Assembly (NCBI GenBank): GCA_964017045.1
Contig: OZ024794.1
Coordinates: 2,125,501-2,189,500, forward strand
Length of the DNA: 64,000 bases
Direction: 5' to 3'
Source of the DNA: Omphiscola glabra
Taxonomy: Eukaryota; Mollusca; Gastropoda; Lymnaeidae
In this document: positions 35,801-44,699 of the stretch, piece by piece
Position numbering within the stretch: the stretch's first letter is position 1
Layout of the letters: the number at the start of each line of letters is the position of its first letter
Position numbers and translations under genes: made by a program
Notes under the pieces: generated by a model
What the model was told of the DNA's origin: nothing
Database searches by the model: none
Seen by the model: the letters and a program-made list of their open reading frames with translations, nothing else

Positions 35801-38800
35801 GTATCCTACCTATTAAATGATTAAAAGGAATGAAAGGAAAAGAATGGACACAAGGCCAACACAAAAATAGAGAAGAGAAGAAAAATAAGGAAGTGGGTGG
35901 AAGTATTATGTACAACCAAACAGAGAACTATTGCAGCATTGTACATTTGTGAATTGGTTCATACAACATGCCCAGCATAGAAAGATTGTAACTTATAATC
36001 AACATGCCCGGTATAGAAAGATTTTACCTTATAATCTAACATGCTCAGTATAGAAAGATTTTACCTTATAATCTAACATGCTCAGCATAGAAAGATTTTA
36101 CCTTATAATCTAACATGCTCAGTATAGAAAGATTTTACCTTATAATCTAACATGCTCAGTATAGAAAGATTTTACCTTATAATCTAACATGCTCAGTGTG
36201 GAGAGATTCTGTAAAATCCTTTTCTCCATAAAGTAAGGAAAAAACAAAATCATGGGTAAGAGGAATCCTGAAGATGAAATACAAACAAATAGAATTACAT
36301 AGAATTAAATAGAATTACATAAAATTACATATAATTAAATAGAATTACGTAGGAAGAAATAGAATTACATAAAATTAAATAGAATTACATAAAATGACAT
36401 AGAACTAAATAGAATTATATAGAATTACATAATATTAGATAGAATTACATAGAATTAATAGAATTACATAGAATTAAATAGAGTTACATATAATTACATG
36501 GAATTACAAGGAATTGAATAGCATATAATAGAATTGCACAGAATTACACACCATCACATAGAATTACATAGAATTTCATAGAATTAAATAGAATTAAATC
36601 GAATTACATAGAATTACACAGAATTGCATAGAATTACATAGTATTAAATAGAATTAATAGACTTACATTAAATAGAATTACATAGAATTAAATAGAATTA
36701 TATAGAATTACATAGAATTACATAGAATTAAATAGAATTAATAGACTTACATTAAATAGAATTACATAGAATTAAATAGAATCATATAGAATTACATAGA
36801 ATTACATAGAATTACATAGTATTAAATAGAATTAATAGACTTACATTAAATAGAATTACATAGAATTAAATAGAAGTATATAGAATTACATAGAATTACA
36901 TAGAATTAAATAGAATTACATAGAATTAAATAGACTTACATAGAATTACATAGAATTAAATAGAATTACATAGAATTAAATTGAATACATTTCAGTTTTG
37001 GTTGAGCCATAATACACCAAGTAACAATGTGACATGAAGCTGGCACATCATTTACAGGTCTGATTTCAGATTCAATTTCTAACAGCTGCACTTGGATCTA
37101 TCTGAACAGCTGCACTTACAGCTATCTGAACCTTCATTCACTCAATCCCCTGCTTATTGTAACAGCTGCACTTACAGCTATCTGAACCTTCACTCAATCC
37201 CCTGCTTATTGTAACAGCTGCACTTAGATCTATCTGAACCTTCATTCACTCAATCCCCTGCTTATTGGATTACTTCTAAACTGTGACTGGAATGGCACAT
37301 ACCTTTCTCTATGCTGGCATCTCCACCTGGGCGCAACTCTTTCAGCATGGAAGAAATCTTGGTAAATGATGACGCCAGTGCTTCAACCATGCCACCAAAG
37401 GGTGGATCTGCCACCAGGATGGTGTGCTCTTTACCTTCACTGAGAAACTTAGAGACCTTGACCTCACCCTTTGGCTCAAAGAAATGGTGATTAAACATGT
37501 TGTACTTTGTAAACAGAGCTGGTGGGTAGATCTGAGCCTGAGGAAGCAACAAACAAAAATGGTGATTAAACATGTTGTACTTTGTAAACAGAGCTGGTGG
37601 ATAGATCTGAGCCTGAGGACACAACATGCAAAAATGGTGATTAAACATGTTGTACTTTGTAAACAGAGCTGGTGGATAGATCTGAGCCTGAGGACACAAC
37701 CTGCAAAAATGGTGATTAAACATGTTGTACTTTGTAAACAGAGCTGGTGGGTAGATCTGAGCCTGAGGAAGCAACATGCAGAAATGGTGATTAAACATGT
37801 TGTACTTTGTAAACAGAGCTGGTGGATAGATCTGAGCCTGAGGACACAACCTGCAAAAATGGTGATTAAACATGTTGTACTTTGTAAACAGAGCTGGTGG
37901 ATAGATCTGAGCCTGAGGAAGCAACATACAAAAATGGTGATTAAACATGTTGTACTTTGTAAACAGAGCTGGTGGGTAGATCTGAGCCTGAGGAAACAAG
38001 ATACAACTTATCTCATTCACAATTATAATAAAATGGCTGGCACAAGACAAAAGTTTATAGATTAGAACTTCATTAAAAACGATTTTAACAAATACAAAAG
38101 TATAGGCATATATACATAATAAGAAGAAACGAACTAATGAAGTTTAAATTACATAGAATTACATATACTAACTAATGAAGTTCAATCATGATATGAACAC
38201 ACTAACTGACACCGTTTTAAATAATAGTCCAGATGTTGCGGGTTCCATCAGTGACTATTTTTATTTAAACATTCATAGTATCCTAAAGAATAATAAATAT
38301 CTATAAATAGATAAGATATAAATGATTTCACAGAAAGAAGATATACACTTTGAATCCTGGAATATTTCGTTCTCACTTCACTTAAATCAAAATTCCTAAA
38401 ATATATTCACAACATCTCATATCATTTATTCACAACATACCCCTTTCACTTCAAAATCTTATGTACAAAATCATGATCTACAATCACAGTTTTCATTATG
38501 GCTGCCCAACTCCAAAACTGTTTCTTCCACCTGACCAAACCAAACACTCTGATTGGCCAGTCTTAATATAACACAAAACTTTGTGTATCTAGGCATGGGG
38601 AATGTAGAAAATTAACTATATCAATTGTTTCCCATCAGTGGTTATAAATTCGTAATGCTAAACATGACACCCGCCCCATCATTAAAAAAATTGGCACATT
38701 TTTTAAATTATTTGACACAATAACATCAGCCAAGTCAAATAATCATTAACAAATTATACGACATCTTAACTGATGCCAAACGTTTTTTTAATGCATACTT

Positions 38801-41800
38801 AATAAAGAATTTAGGTTCAAATTCATACTTAAGAAAAAAGGAATTATGCTTAAATTTATACAAATCTAGTAAAAATGTGAGCTTAACTTTTAAAGGTAAA
38901 TCACTTACATAACGTTCATCTAAATCCAGCAACATGGAGGACATTGACATGTTCCCAGATCTTTTGCCATTTTGGACAGCTTCATGAATTCTGACAGTGA
39001 AAATGAATCATCAGCATAAGTGATGCATGTAACAAAAATAAATAATTTACTAAACTTTTTCTTACATTGTAGTTTTAATATTTTTTTATGATGTCTTTAA
39101 AACAAAGTGTGTGTTTTTTTTAAAGCTTTTCCTGCATTAGCTTTACATAATCATACACAGTAGAGAGAAACTTTGAAAACAATTTCCTTACATTACTACA
39201 TAATCATACACAGTAGAGAGAAACTTTGAAAACAATTTCCTTACACTACTACATAATCATACACAGTAGAGAGAAACTTTGAAAACAATTTCCTTACATT
39301 ACTACATAATCATACACAGTAGAGAGAAACTTTGAAAACAATTTCCTTACATTACTACATAATCATATACAGTAGAGACAAAATAAAAAAAGACTATTTC
39401 CTGGATCAAGTTGAAATCAAATTTACTTTTAATATTTAAATCCTCTTTAACAATTTTTTATTTTCCTTTGTGAAACAAAATAGCAGAGTGCCCACTCAGA
39501 AATAATAGTATTTTTCAATTGTATTGAATTATTTCTCAAGATGGCAGAACCTAATATATACTGTCTGATAGTTGAATAATAGGCATGATGGAGTTCCAAC
39601 ACAAATATTGATATATTTTATACATGCTGTTACACACCATAATGGTTTTGAAAATGTAATCTGTTTTAAGATTTGGCTCGTACAATGAACAAAACAAAAC
39701 AAAGGACTAAAATGGGTGAGAATACAAAGAAAATGATACCAAAGCTAGTGATACTAACAAGATTCAATTAATTATACTATAAAATTTCTGTAAAAATACA
39801 AACATACAGAAAGCAAAAAAAAAATGTATCAACTTACAGCAAGTGAAAAGGTAACTTTTCGATAAATTCAAATATTAATTTACACACACACATGAAGAGT
39901 ACAAAATTGCATTTATATAATGTCTCATATATATGTTAGGAAATATAGAAAAAATATCTCTCGGCTAAGAAAGCTGCTGGCCTATAAATAGGATTAAATC
40001 AGAACCACCTACTAAAGAAATTGTAGAAATTGTGTCATTTGACAGCATTCTTTAGAAAAAATTGAACGCATTCGAACATAAACAACCTTTTCCCAAGTGA
40101 GGGTGGGGTGGGTAAGGATTGACACAGCAAATTTACTCTGTTATTATCATGCAAATCAAAGGGGAGATAAGTGGTGTTGGCTAAAAATAGGCCTAAACAC
40201 ATGCTATAACAATACTGTGATATCCCACACATATTTTAATGTTATATTTACAGTTACTGTCAAGTTCCAACACAAAAATTGATATAATAAAAACTTACCT
40301 GGGAGTTCCAACACAAAAATTGATCTAATAAAAACTTACCTGGGAATTCCAACACAAAGATTGATATAATAAAAACTTACCTGGGAGTTCCAACACAAAG
40401 AACATGAGTAAACCCAAGACTTTCAAAAGTGTTCAGTAAAAAGTCAACAGTTGTTTTTGAAAACAAGTATTGCTGAAATCAGAACAGATGTTTATCACTT
40501 TAATTCATATTTAAATTATTTTAATTTCATCAAATATAATTTAACAATTATTGAATTATTTCAGAAGAAAAGGATTGTTTGTTGTATGATGCTGGGTGAT
40601 TTAAAATTTAATGTTTTTAAAAATACAACAACTCACAGCAAATGTTTTATTGTCATCCAGTGGCTTAAAGAGGAAAGATGGCTGCTTCAGATCTTTCAGT
40701 CCAACTTTGTGCTTTAACAAGTGCCCCTTGTTGGCATGATCTGACAGCTCGCCTTCCAGCAGCAGACTTCCACAAGTGCAACATACACTACGACTGGATC
40801 TTGGCAGCTTCTTGAACTGGAAATACCTGTAAGATAATATAACATTTAATATACTTTGAGAATTATTTGTCTTCTTTTATGTGTTCATTAAAAGAAATTA
40901 ATATGATCAAGAAGTAGGGGAGTAGGAGGAGAGAATGGGGGAGTAGGAGAAGAGAAAGGTGAGTAGGAGGAGAGTATGAGGGAGTAGGAGGAGGAGTGAC
41001 AATGTTATCATTTAGTAGTTTTAAAATATATTTTTCACATTTTGATAGGTAATAACTTACTTCTAAAATGTTAGATGTGAAAAAAATGCTGTACATCAAT
41101 GTTATTTTAATTTTTCACTTAATTTATGGGAAACATAATTTAATATGTTAGAAAAAATTCATATAGAATAAATGATTTTGCTGTTAGAATGAAAGATTTT
41201 AACTATGTTGAGAAGTTTTTTTATTCTAAAGTGTGTTCCACCTTTATAAATAAATGAATTATAAAATAAAGCAACCAACATCTGTGCCAGAAAGATCATG
41301 TTAATGTCATAATCTTTCTTTAAGACATTGTCTTGAATACAAAAAATATTTATATTATATACACATTTTTTGTCTACATCTTTTCACAAGATGATGCCTT
41401 TTTTTTACTCTATTTCAAATCTTGTCTTTTAAAAATATAGATTGGAAACACTGGATGAAACAAACATAATGATCCCCCTTTGTCTTAGCACATAGTTTCT
41501 TCATTTACATGGGAGCTAAAATTACCTGTTTCTTAAATCTTTGTGAGAAAAACGGTTGCCTTCTATGTTTAAACTGGTGTTTGATGATTTCTGATCCACC
41601 CATTGAAAAAATTGGCATTGTTTTCTATCTCTAAATGCAGAACATGCAAAAAATTGACGATTTTGACTTGTACTTTTATCCCATCGCTCAAAGAGAAGGG
41701 TAGGACCTAAATTTGGAAGAAAAATATAAAACCTATATTAATTTGTTTGTTTTTTGGTCCTGCATTTCTTCTGACATTAGCTTAACTTAATTGGCAAGAC

Positions 41801-42652
41801 TGCAGCTATGACTGCATTGACAGCTCATTTTAAACCCCACAAAGTTGGCTGTTATAATCTTAGTTTAGTACCTCTCTCCCAAACATTAGTTTTGCTAATG
41901 AGTTCAGTCCATTCCACCCAGATATTGACCCATTCCATCCAGATATTGACCCATTCCATCCAGATATTGATCCATTCCACCCAGATCATTCCACCCAGAT
42001 ATTGACTCATACTACCCAGATATTGACCTATTCAAAATTCAAACCTGCCAGCTAAGGCAAGATTAGCACCACAGGGATGACACTACGCTTTCAAGATATA
42101 ATACTTTACATAATCATATCAATAATGGAAAGAAAAAAAACATCAAGTTTTAAACACAGGAAGCTAAGGACGATAGATTGATTATATTTTTGTTTATAGT
42201 TACTTTACAGATGAAATTATATCAACAATTTAGGAGGCATAATTTAGTGTATTTACCAAGACTGACAGACAAATCCTTCAATTAAACTTTATTTTCGTTC
42301 TTTATTTCATAACTCTCATGCTCAGTTTATTTTTCCTTCAAAATTCTTTTCAAATCCCTTGTGCGGTTATCCAAAATGTAGTACTTTTGCCATCCAAATA
42401 GATCCATATTAATAACGTATTAAATTTGCTTAAGGAAAGTCCTTGATAATTGTGACTATTGTTCTCAAGTTCTATTGATGGACTATTACTATTAGATGTT
42501 CATACCGTGTGGACAAGATGGGGAGTGATAATTGTGACTATTGTTCTTTTGATGGACTATTACTATTAGATGTTCATACCGTGTGGACAAGATGGGGAGT
42601 GTACATCTTTTCCCAGTGGAACCAATTCAATATTTGCTTGCTTTGCTGCCAT
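29791..42652 (-). CDS. ZCCHC4: rRNA N6-adenosine methyltransferase ZCCHC4, 12 exons
   Basis: Exons on minus: 42652-42580, 41706-41526, 40826-40637, 40472-40381, 38990-38909, 37537-37303, 36267-36176, 35167-35049, 32228-32153, 31369-31246, 30467-30383, 29866-29791. All introns are GT-AG and phases join to a 474-residue protein (human about 513). Visible parts: GRF zinc finger (residues about 22-66, CPHGPTLLF to FFQW), a C2H2-like CCTCG segment (exon 3), Rossmann LCVGTPR (exon 4), YNMFNHHFF and the catalytic DPPFGG (D250, exon 6), LDYKVDYDNH (exons 7-8), a Cys/His-rich cluster (exons 9-10), a CCHC knuckle C423-x2-C-x4-H-x4-C436 (exon 11) and a basic tail. The family methylates a 28S rRNA adenosine. 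Unusually, many exon edges lie inside tandem repeats. Confidence 0.93.
29883..29972 (+). repeat. 15-bp repeat in last ZCCHC4 intron
   Basis: Five copies of AAGTAGAATGTCATA, next to the exon 12 acceptor but not including it. Confidence 0.75.
30545..30725 (+). repeat. Degenerate AAACAATTAGATATCTAAA repeat
   Basis: Five to six imperfect copies in intron 10 of ZCCHC4. Confidence 0.65.
30915..31115 (+). repeat. About 20-bp repeat
   Basis: Roughly ten copies of ATCCAACAATTGAGTTGC and variants, intron 10 of ZCCHC4. Confidence 0.8.
31340..31440 (+). repeat. 46-bp duplication over the ZCCHC4 exon 10 acceptor
   Basis: CAGTGAACATACGTTGTACC at 31347 recurs diverged as CAGTGAAGATATGTTATACC at 31393, followed in both by ATCC and a T-rich run. 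The unit carries the first 23 bases of exon 10 and its acceptor; in the outer copy the AG has become CG. Confidence 0.75.
31675..31958 (+). repeat. 24-bp minisatellite
   Basis: About eleven copies of ATGAGTCAATCAAACACATG plus four bases, in intron 9 of ZCCHC4. Confidence 0.9.
32447..32637 (+). repeat. Imperfect repeat, about 25-bp words
   Basis: Seven degenerate copies of ACCTTCCAACTTATAAATAG in intron 8 of ZCCHC4. Confidence 0.7.
32680..33820 (+). repeat. 42-bp minisatellite, about 27 copies
   Basis: Units contain CCACTGATGTCCATTCAGTC and ACAACGGGTTTTTAACATCA. CATCAGTCCACTGATG inside the unit is a near-perfect palindrome, so each unit could form a small hairpin. A 361-codon frame runs through because 42 is divisible by three; it is not a gene. 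Lies in ZCCHC4 intron 8. Confidence 0.95.
34079..34333 (+). repeat. 18-bp minisatellite, first part
   Basis: About fourteen copies of CTACTTTGTCCATCTAAA, with AAATAC and AAACTAC variants in blocks. The array resumes at 34911 after a GC-rich insertion. Confidence 0.95.
34334..34910 (-). mobile_element. GC-rich insertion splitting the 18-bp array
   Basis: About 570 bp of strongly GC-rich sequence, unlike the AT-rich surroundings, interrupts the satellite. On minus it runs from CTATGCTGCGTAAGCGG to CTCCTATGCGACTTTAT. The array words TAGATGGACAAAGT on both sides could be a 14-bp target duplication, but the tandem array makes that ambiguous. It contains no long ORF. Best guess is the 5' region of a non-LTR retrotransposon; class not recognised. 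Confidence 0.55.
34911..35048 (+). repeat. 18-bp minisatellite, second part, touching ZCCHC4 exon 8 donor
   Basis: Seven to eight further copies of CTACTTTGTCCATCTAAA and the CTTTGCTCATC variant. On minus the donor of exon 8 reads G then GTGAGCATAGTAGTTTA, and the neighbouring unit reads GATGAGCAAAGTAGTTTA, 16 of 18 bases alike, so the unit appears derived from the donor. Confidence 0.85.
35378..35818 (+). repeat. 21-bp minisatellite, 21 copies
   Basis: Unit CATGTATCCTATCTATCATAA; a GACAA variant recurs at regular three- to four-unit spacing. Lies in ZCCHC4 intron 7. Confidence 0.95.
35967..36187 (+). repeat. 37-bp repeat carrying the ZCCHC4 exon 7 donor
   Basis: Copies start at 35967, 36003, 36040, 36077, 36114 and 36151, and the exon itself continues the series at 36188. 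On minus each unit carries GCATGTTAGATTATAAG then GTAAAATC, that is the last 22 bases of exon 7 plus its donor. Four duplicate donors are intact (GT at about 36137, 36100, 36063, 36026) and the outermost is mutated to TTAC. Confidence 0.92.
36285..36992 (+). repeat. 10-bp TAGAATTACA microsatellite-like array
   Basis: About seventy imperfect copies of TAGAATTACA and TAGAATTAAA. A longer block with AATAGACTTACATTAAATAG recurs three times (about 36655, 36735 and 36835). Lies in ZCCHC4 intron 6. Confidence 0.9.
37080..37270 (+). repeat. About 60-bp repeat, three copies
   Basis: Copies share TAACAGCTGCACTTACAGC, TATCTGAACCTTCA and CAATCCCCTGCTTATTG with a 10-bp length variation. ZCCHC4 intron 6. 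Confidence 0.85.
37486..38010 (+). repeat. 75-bp repeat carrying the ZCCHC4 exon 6 acceptor, seven copies
   Basis: Units start at 37486, 37561, 37636, 37711, 37786, 37861 and 37936. On minus each contains TTGCTTCCTCAG or a close variant followed by GCTCAGATCTACC and the codons for YPPALFTKYNMFNHHF. So the polypyrimidine tract, the AG and the first 50 or so exon bases are repeated. Seven functional-looking acceptors result. The unit is 25 codons with no stop, so any acceptor keeps frame with the exon body. Confidence 0.95.
39144..39372 (+). repeat. 53-bp repeat, four and a half copies
   Basis: Units start at 39144, 39197, 39250, 39303 and 39356 and contain CATACACAGTAGAGAGAAAC. ZCCHC4 intron 4. 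Confidence 0.9.
39650..40150 (+). repeat. Dispersed 0.5-kb repeat, copy 1 (ZCCHC4 intron 4)
   Basis: Shares ordered words with 58620-59095: AATCTGTTTTAAGATTT, CCAAAGCTAGTGATA, AATTTACACNCACAC, GGGAAAGCTGCTGGC-like, AACATTCTTTAGAA-like and AAACAACCTTTT. Same orientation. Class not recognised. Confidence 0.65.
40264..40400 (+). repeat. 41-bp repeat carrying the ZCCHC4 exon 4 donor
   Basis: GTTCCAACACAAA occurs at 40264, 40305, 40346 and 40387, the last being exon 4. On minus each unit reads GTTGGAACTCCCAG then GTAAGTTTTTATTA, so the last 19 exon bases and the donor are repeated. Two extra intact donors lie 41 and 82 bp downstream of the real one. A stray diverged copy is at 39592. Confidence 0.92.
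41905..42030 (+). repeat. 19-bp repeat in ZCCHC4 intron 1
   Basis: Six copies of CATTCCACCCAGATATTGA. Confidence 0.8.
42449..42600 (+). repeat. Duplication over ZCCHC4 exon 1 donor
   Basis: The block GATAATTGTGACTATTGTTC to GTGTGGACAAGATGGGGAGT is present twice in tandem, the outer copy having seven extra bases. It contains the last 20 or so bases of exon 1 and the GTATGAAC donor, so a second donor follows 72 bp downstream in the intron. Confidence 0.88.
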
Positions 42653-43190
42653 CTTGTGATCCTTGGTACTATTCAAGCTAGGCTATGAATCTCAATGAAA
42701 GAAATATCTCAAATATATTAAATTTAAATACTATAAGAATTATCATAACAGCATATTTGTATAAAATTTTACACATATTATAAGTCAAGAAAAGTCCTGT
42801 TCAATATAGTCAGTATTGAGCATATTCTCCAATGCAGCTGTCACTTTTCAGGAATCTTTTTTTAACAGAATGGCTGCACCAGATACGCTGTTACTGAAAT
42901 AGGACATGACCATGGCCATGGGTGGGATAGAACTGACCTTTTTGAAATTCATAAAACTTAAGGAACATGAAATCCTAGCTGAGTATTTTGACAATTTAAC
43001 TTCAGTTTCTTTGGCATGTCCAGATACTTACAAATCTGTTTACGAATCTGTGTAAGAATTTATTGACACCATTTGCAACAAATTTTATTTTAAAACAATT
43101 ATAGCTAAGTGTAAAAGTAGAGATTTGCGAGGAAGAACAACTTGTGTATGGGAAGCTTCCTAGATGAAGTTTTGAATTTGTCAATGATAC

Positions 43191-43590
43191 GATATGCTCC
43201 TGTATGTTAAGATATGCTCCTGTATGTTAAGATATGCTCCTGTATGTTAAGATATGCTCCTGTATGTTAAGATATGCTCCTGTATGTTAAGATATGCTCC
43301 TGTATGTTAAGATATGCTCCTGTATGTTAAGATATGCTCCTGTATGTTAAGATATGCTCCTGTATGTTAAGATATGCTCCTGTATGTTAAGATATGCTCC
43401 TGTATGTTAAGATATGCTCCTGTATGTTAAGATATGCTCCTGTATGTTAAGATATGCTCCTGTATGTTAAGATATGCTCTTGTATGTTAAGATATGCTCC
43501 TGTATGTTAAGATATGCTCCTGTATGTTAAGATATGCTCCTGTATGTTAAGATATGCTCCTGTATGTTAAGATATGCTCTTGTGTGTTAA
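43191..43590 (+). repeat. 20-bp minisatellite with a splice donor in every unit, 20 copies
   Basis: Perfect or near-perfect GATATGCTCCTGTATGTTAA repeated twenty times (43191-43590), with only three single-base variants by eye. Each unit contains a strong donor-like GTATGTTAAG and an ATG eight bases before it. The following sequence to 43633 is pyrimidine-rich and ends in TTTTAG, a good acceptor. Confidence 0.95.
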
Positions 43591-43633
43591 CAAAACGAAT
43601 GTTACTTTCTTGTTCTCATATTCTTGCTTTTAG

Positions 43634-44690
43634 AAGATTTGTGTGTGAATGGTGTAAACATTTATCTATTTTTGATAGCCAATCATGTGACGCAAGATGG
43701 CAAATGAGTCACGCTGAAGATTTACTTTTTCCTAAATGCACCAATGTTCAGTTTAAAACCTTAAATTTAAAGACATCCAAAGTTTTAAACAATTTGAAAA
43801 ATTTTCAACAATTTCAAAATTATGTCAAGATTTGTCTCACATGTTTTCTGGGCAATACCAGATTTAGGGAGATGGAAATATTATTAGAGACCATTATTTC
43901 TGGGGTAATAAATGGATCTTCCATCAAAATAGTTTTTAATGACAATACTTTAGGTCAAGATGAGACAATTACAGATTTATTTGATAAGACTGTTGCTCAA
44001 GATGCGACAAATATTGATACATTTGACAACAACCCAACTACCATAGAAATTGAAAATACCGGTAGTGATATTAACATGCTGGATGACAACCCTGATGGCA
44101 TAGTCATTGTCAATATTGAGCCTGCATTAGACATACTGGATGTACATGAAATAGACATTGACCTATTAGGTACTGTTGAAAAAACTACCGATATAGGTTG
44201 TGACACATCTGACCATCAAAATACTGGAGTGACTGATGTTGAAATTTGAATTTAATTACATGCATTCCGCATAATGTGGTATGGCAGCCACACCTAAAAA
44301 GAAAATTTGTCAGTTTTTTGGATGAAGACCTAAAGGAATTCAGGGATTCTGTAAAATCCCCAAAACGTATTGCCAGGAAAGGTCGACCTAAAGGCAGTGA
44401 CACTTCTGTAATTGGATTGGCCAAGTCTAAAGGTAAAAATAAGTTGAAAATAACTGCAGCTGCTTCCAAGGGTTTTGAGCCCTTGAACTTGAACCACACG
44501 GGGGAAACAACAGATGATATTGGTGCAGATATAATGCCAGTACCTGAACCTGTCAGTGCTACTAATGCTAAGAGTAGTGAAGGAAGCAGTGATACATGTA
44601 ACTTTTGTTTAGAGGAGGAAGTGTTGTGTGAATGGTGTAATGCAGTGGTGTGATTGTGACAGTTCTGGTAAATGGTTTCATGTAGCCTGT
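43634..44690 (+). pseudogene. Uncharacterised PHD-type gene or transposon-derived ORFs, broken
   Basis: The first frame reads from an acceptor-like TTTTAG at 43633 (RFVCEWCKHLSIF) to a stop at 44249; its second half is acidic with repeated Asp/Asn/Ile blocks. The next frame (44246-44653) overlaps by a few bases in another phase and contains KRKFVSFLDEDL, a basic RKGRPKG hook and TSVIGL, then CNFCLEEEVLCEWC. A further shift near 44640 gives WCDCDSSGKWFHVAC, the second half of a PHD-like zinc finger. The GRPKG...TVIGL segment followed by a PHD end occurs in transposase-derived proteins of marine invertebrates. At least two frameshifts suggest decay. Function unknown. Confidence 0.5.
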
Positions 44691-44699
44691 ATCCTTTAA

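Noticed and set aside
35379..35816. YPIYHNM-repeat protein
   Set aside because: Translation of the 21-bp minisatellite in ZCCHC4 intron 7; open on both strands because 21 is divisible by three.
37424..38065. Plus-strand frame of 213 codons over the 75-bp array
   Set aside because: Antisense reading of ZCCHC4 exon 6 and its duplicated acceptors.
43191..43590. CRISPR-like regular spacing
   Set aside because: Units are directly adjacent with no spacers and the locus is eukaryotic.
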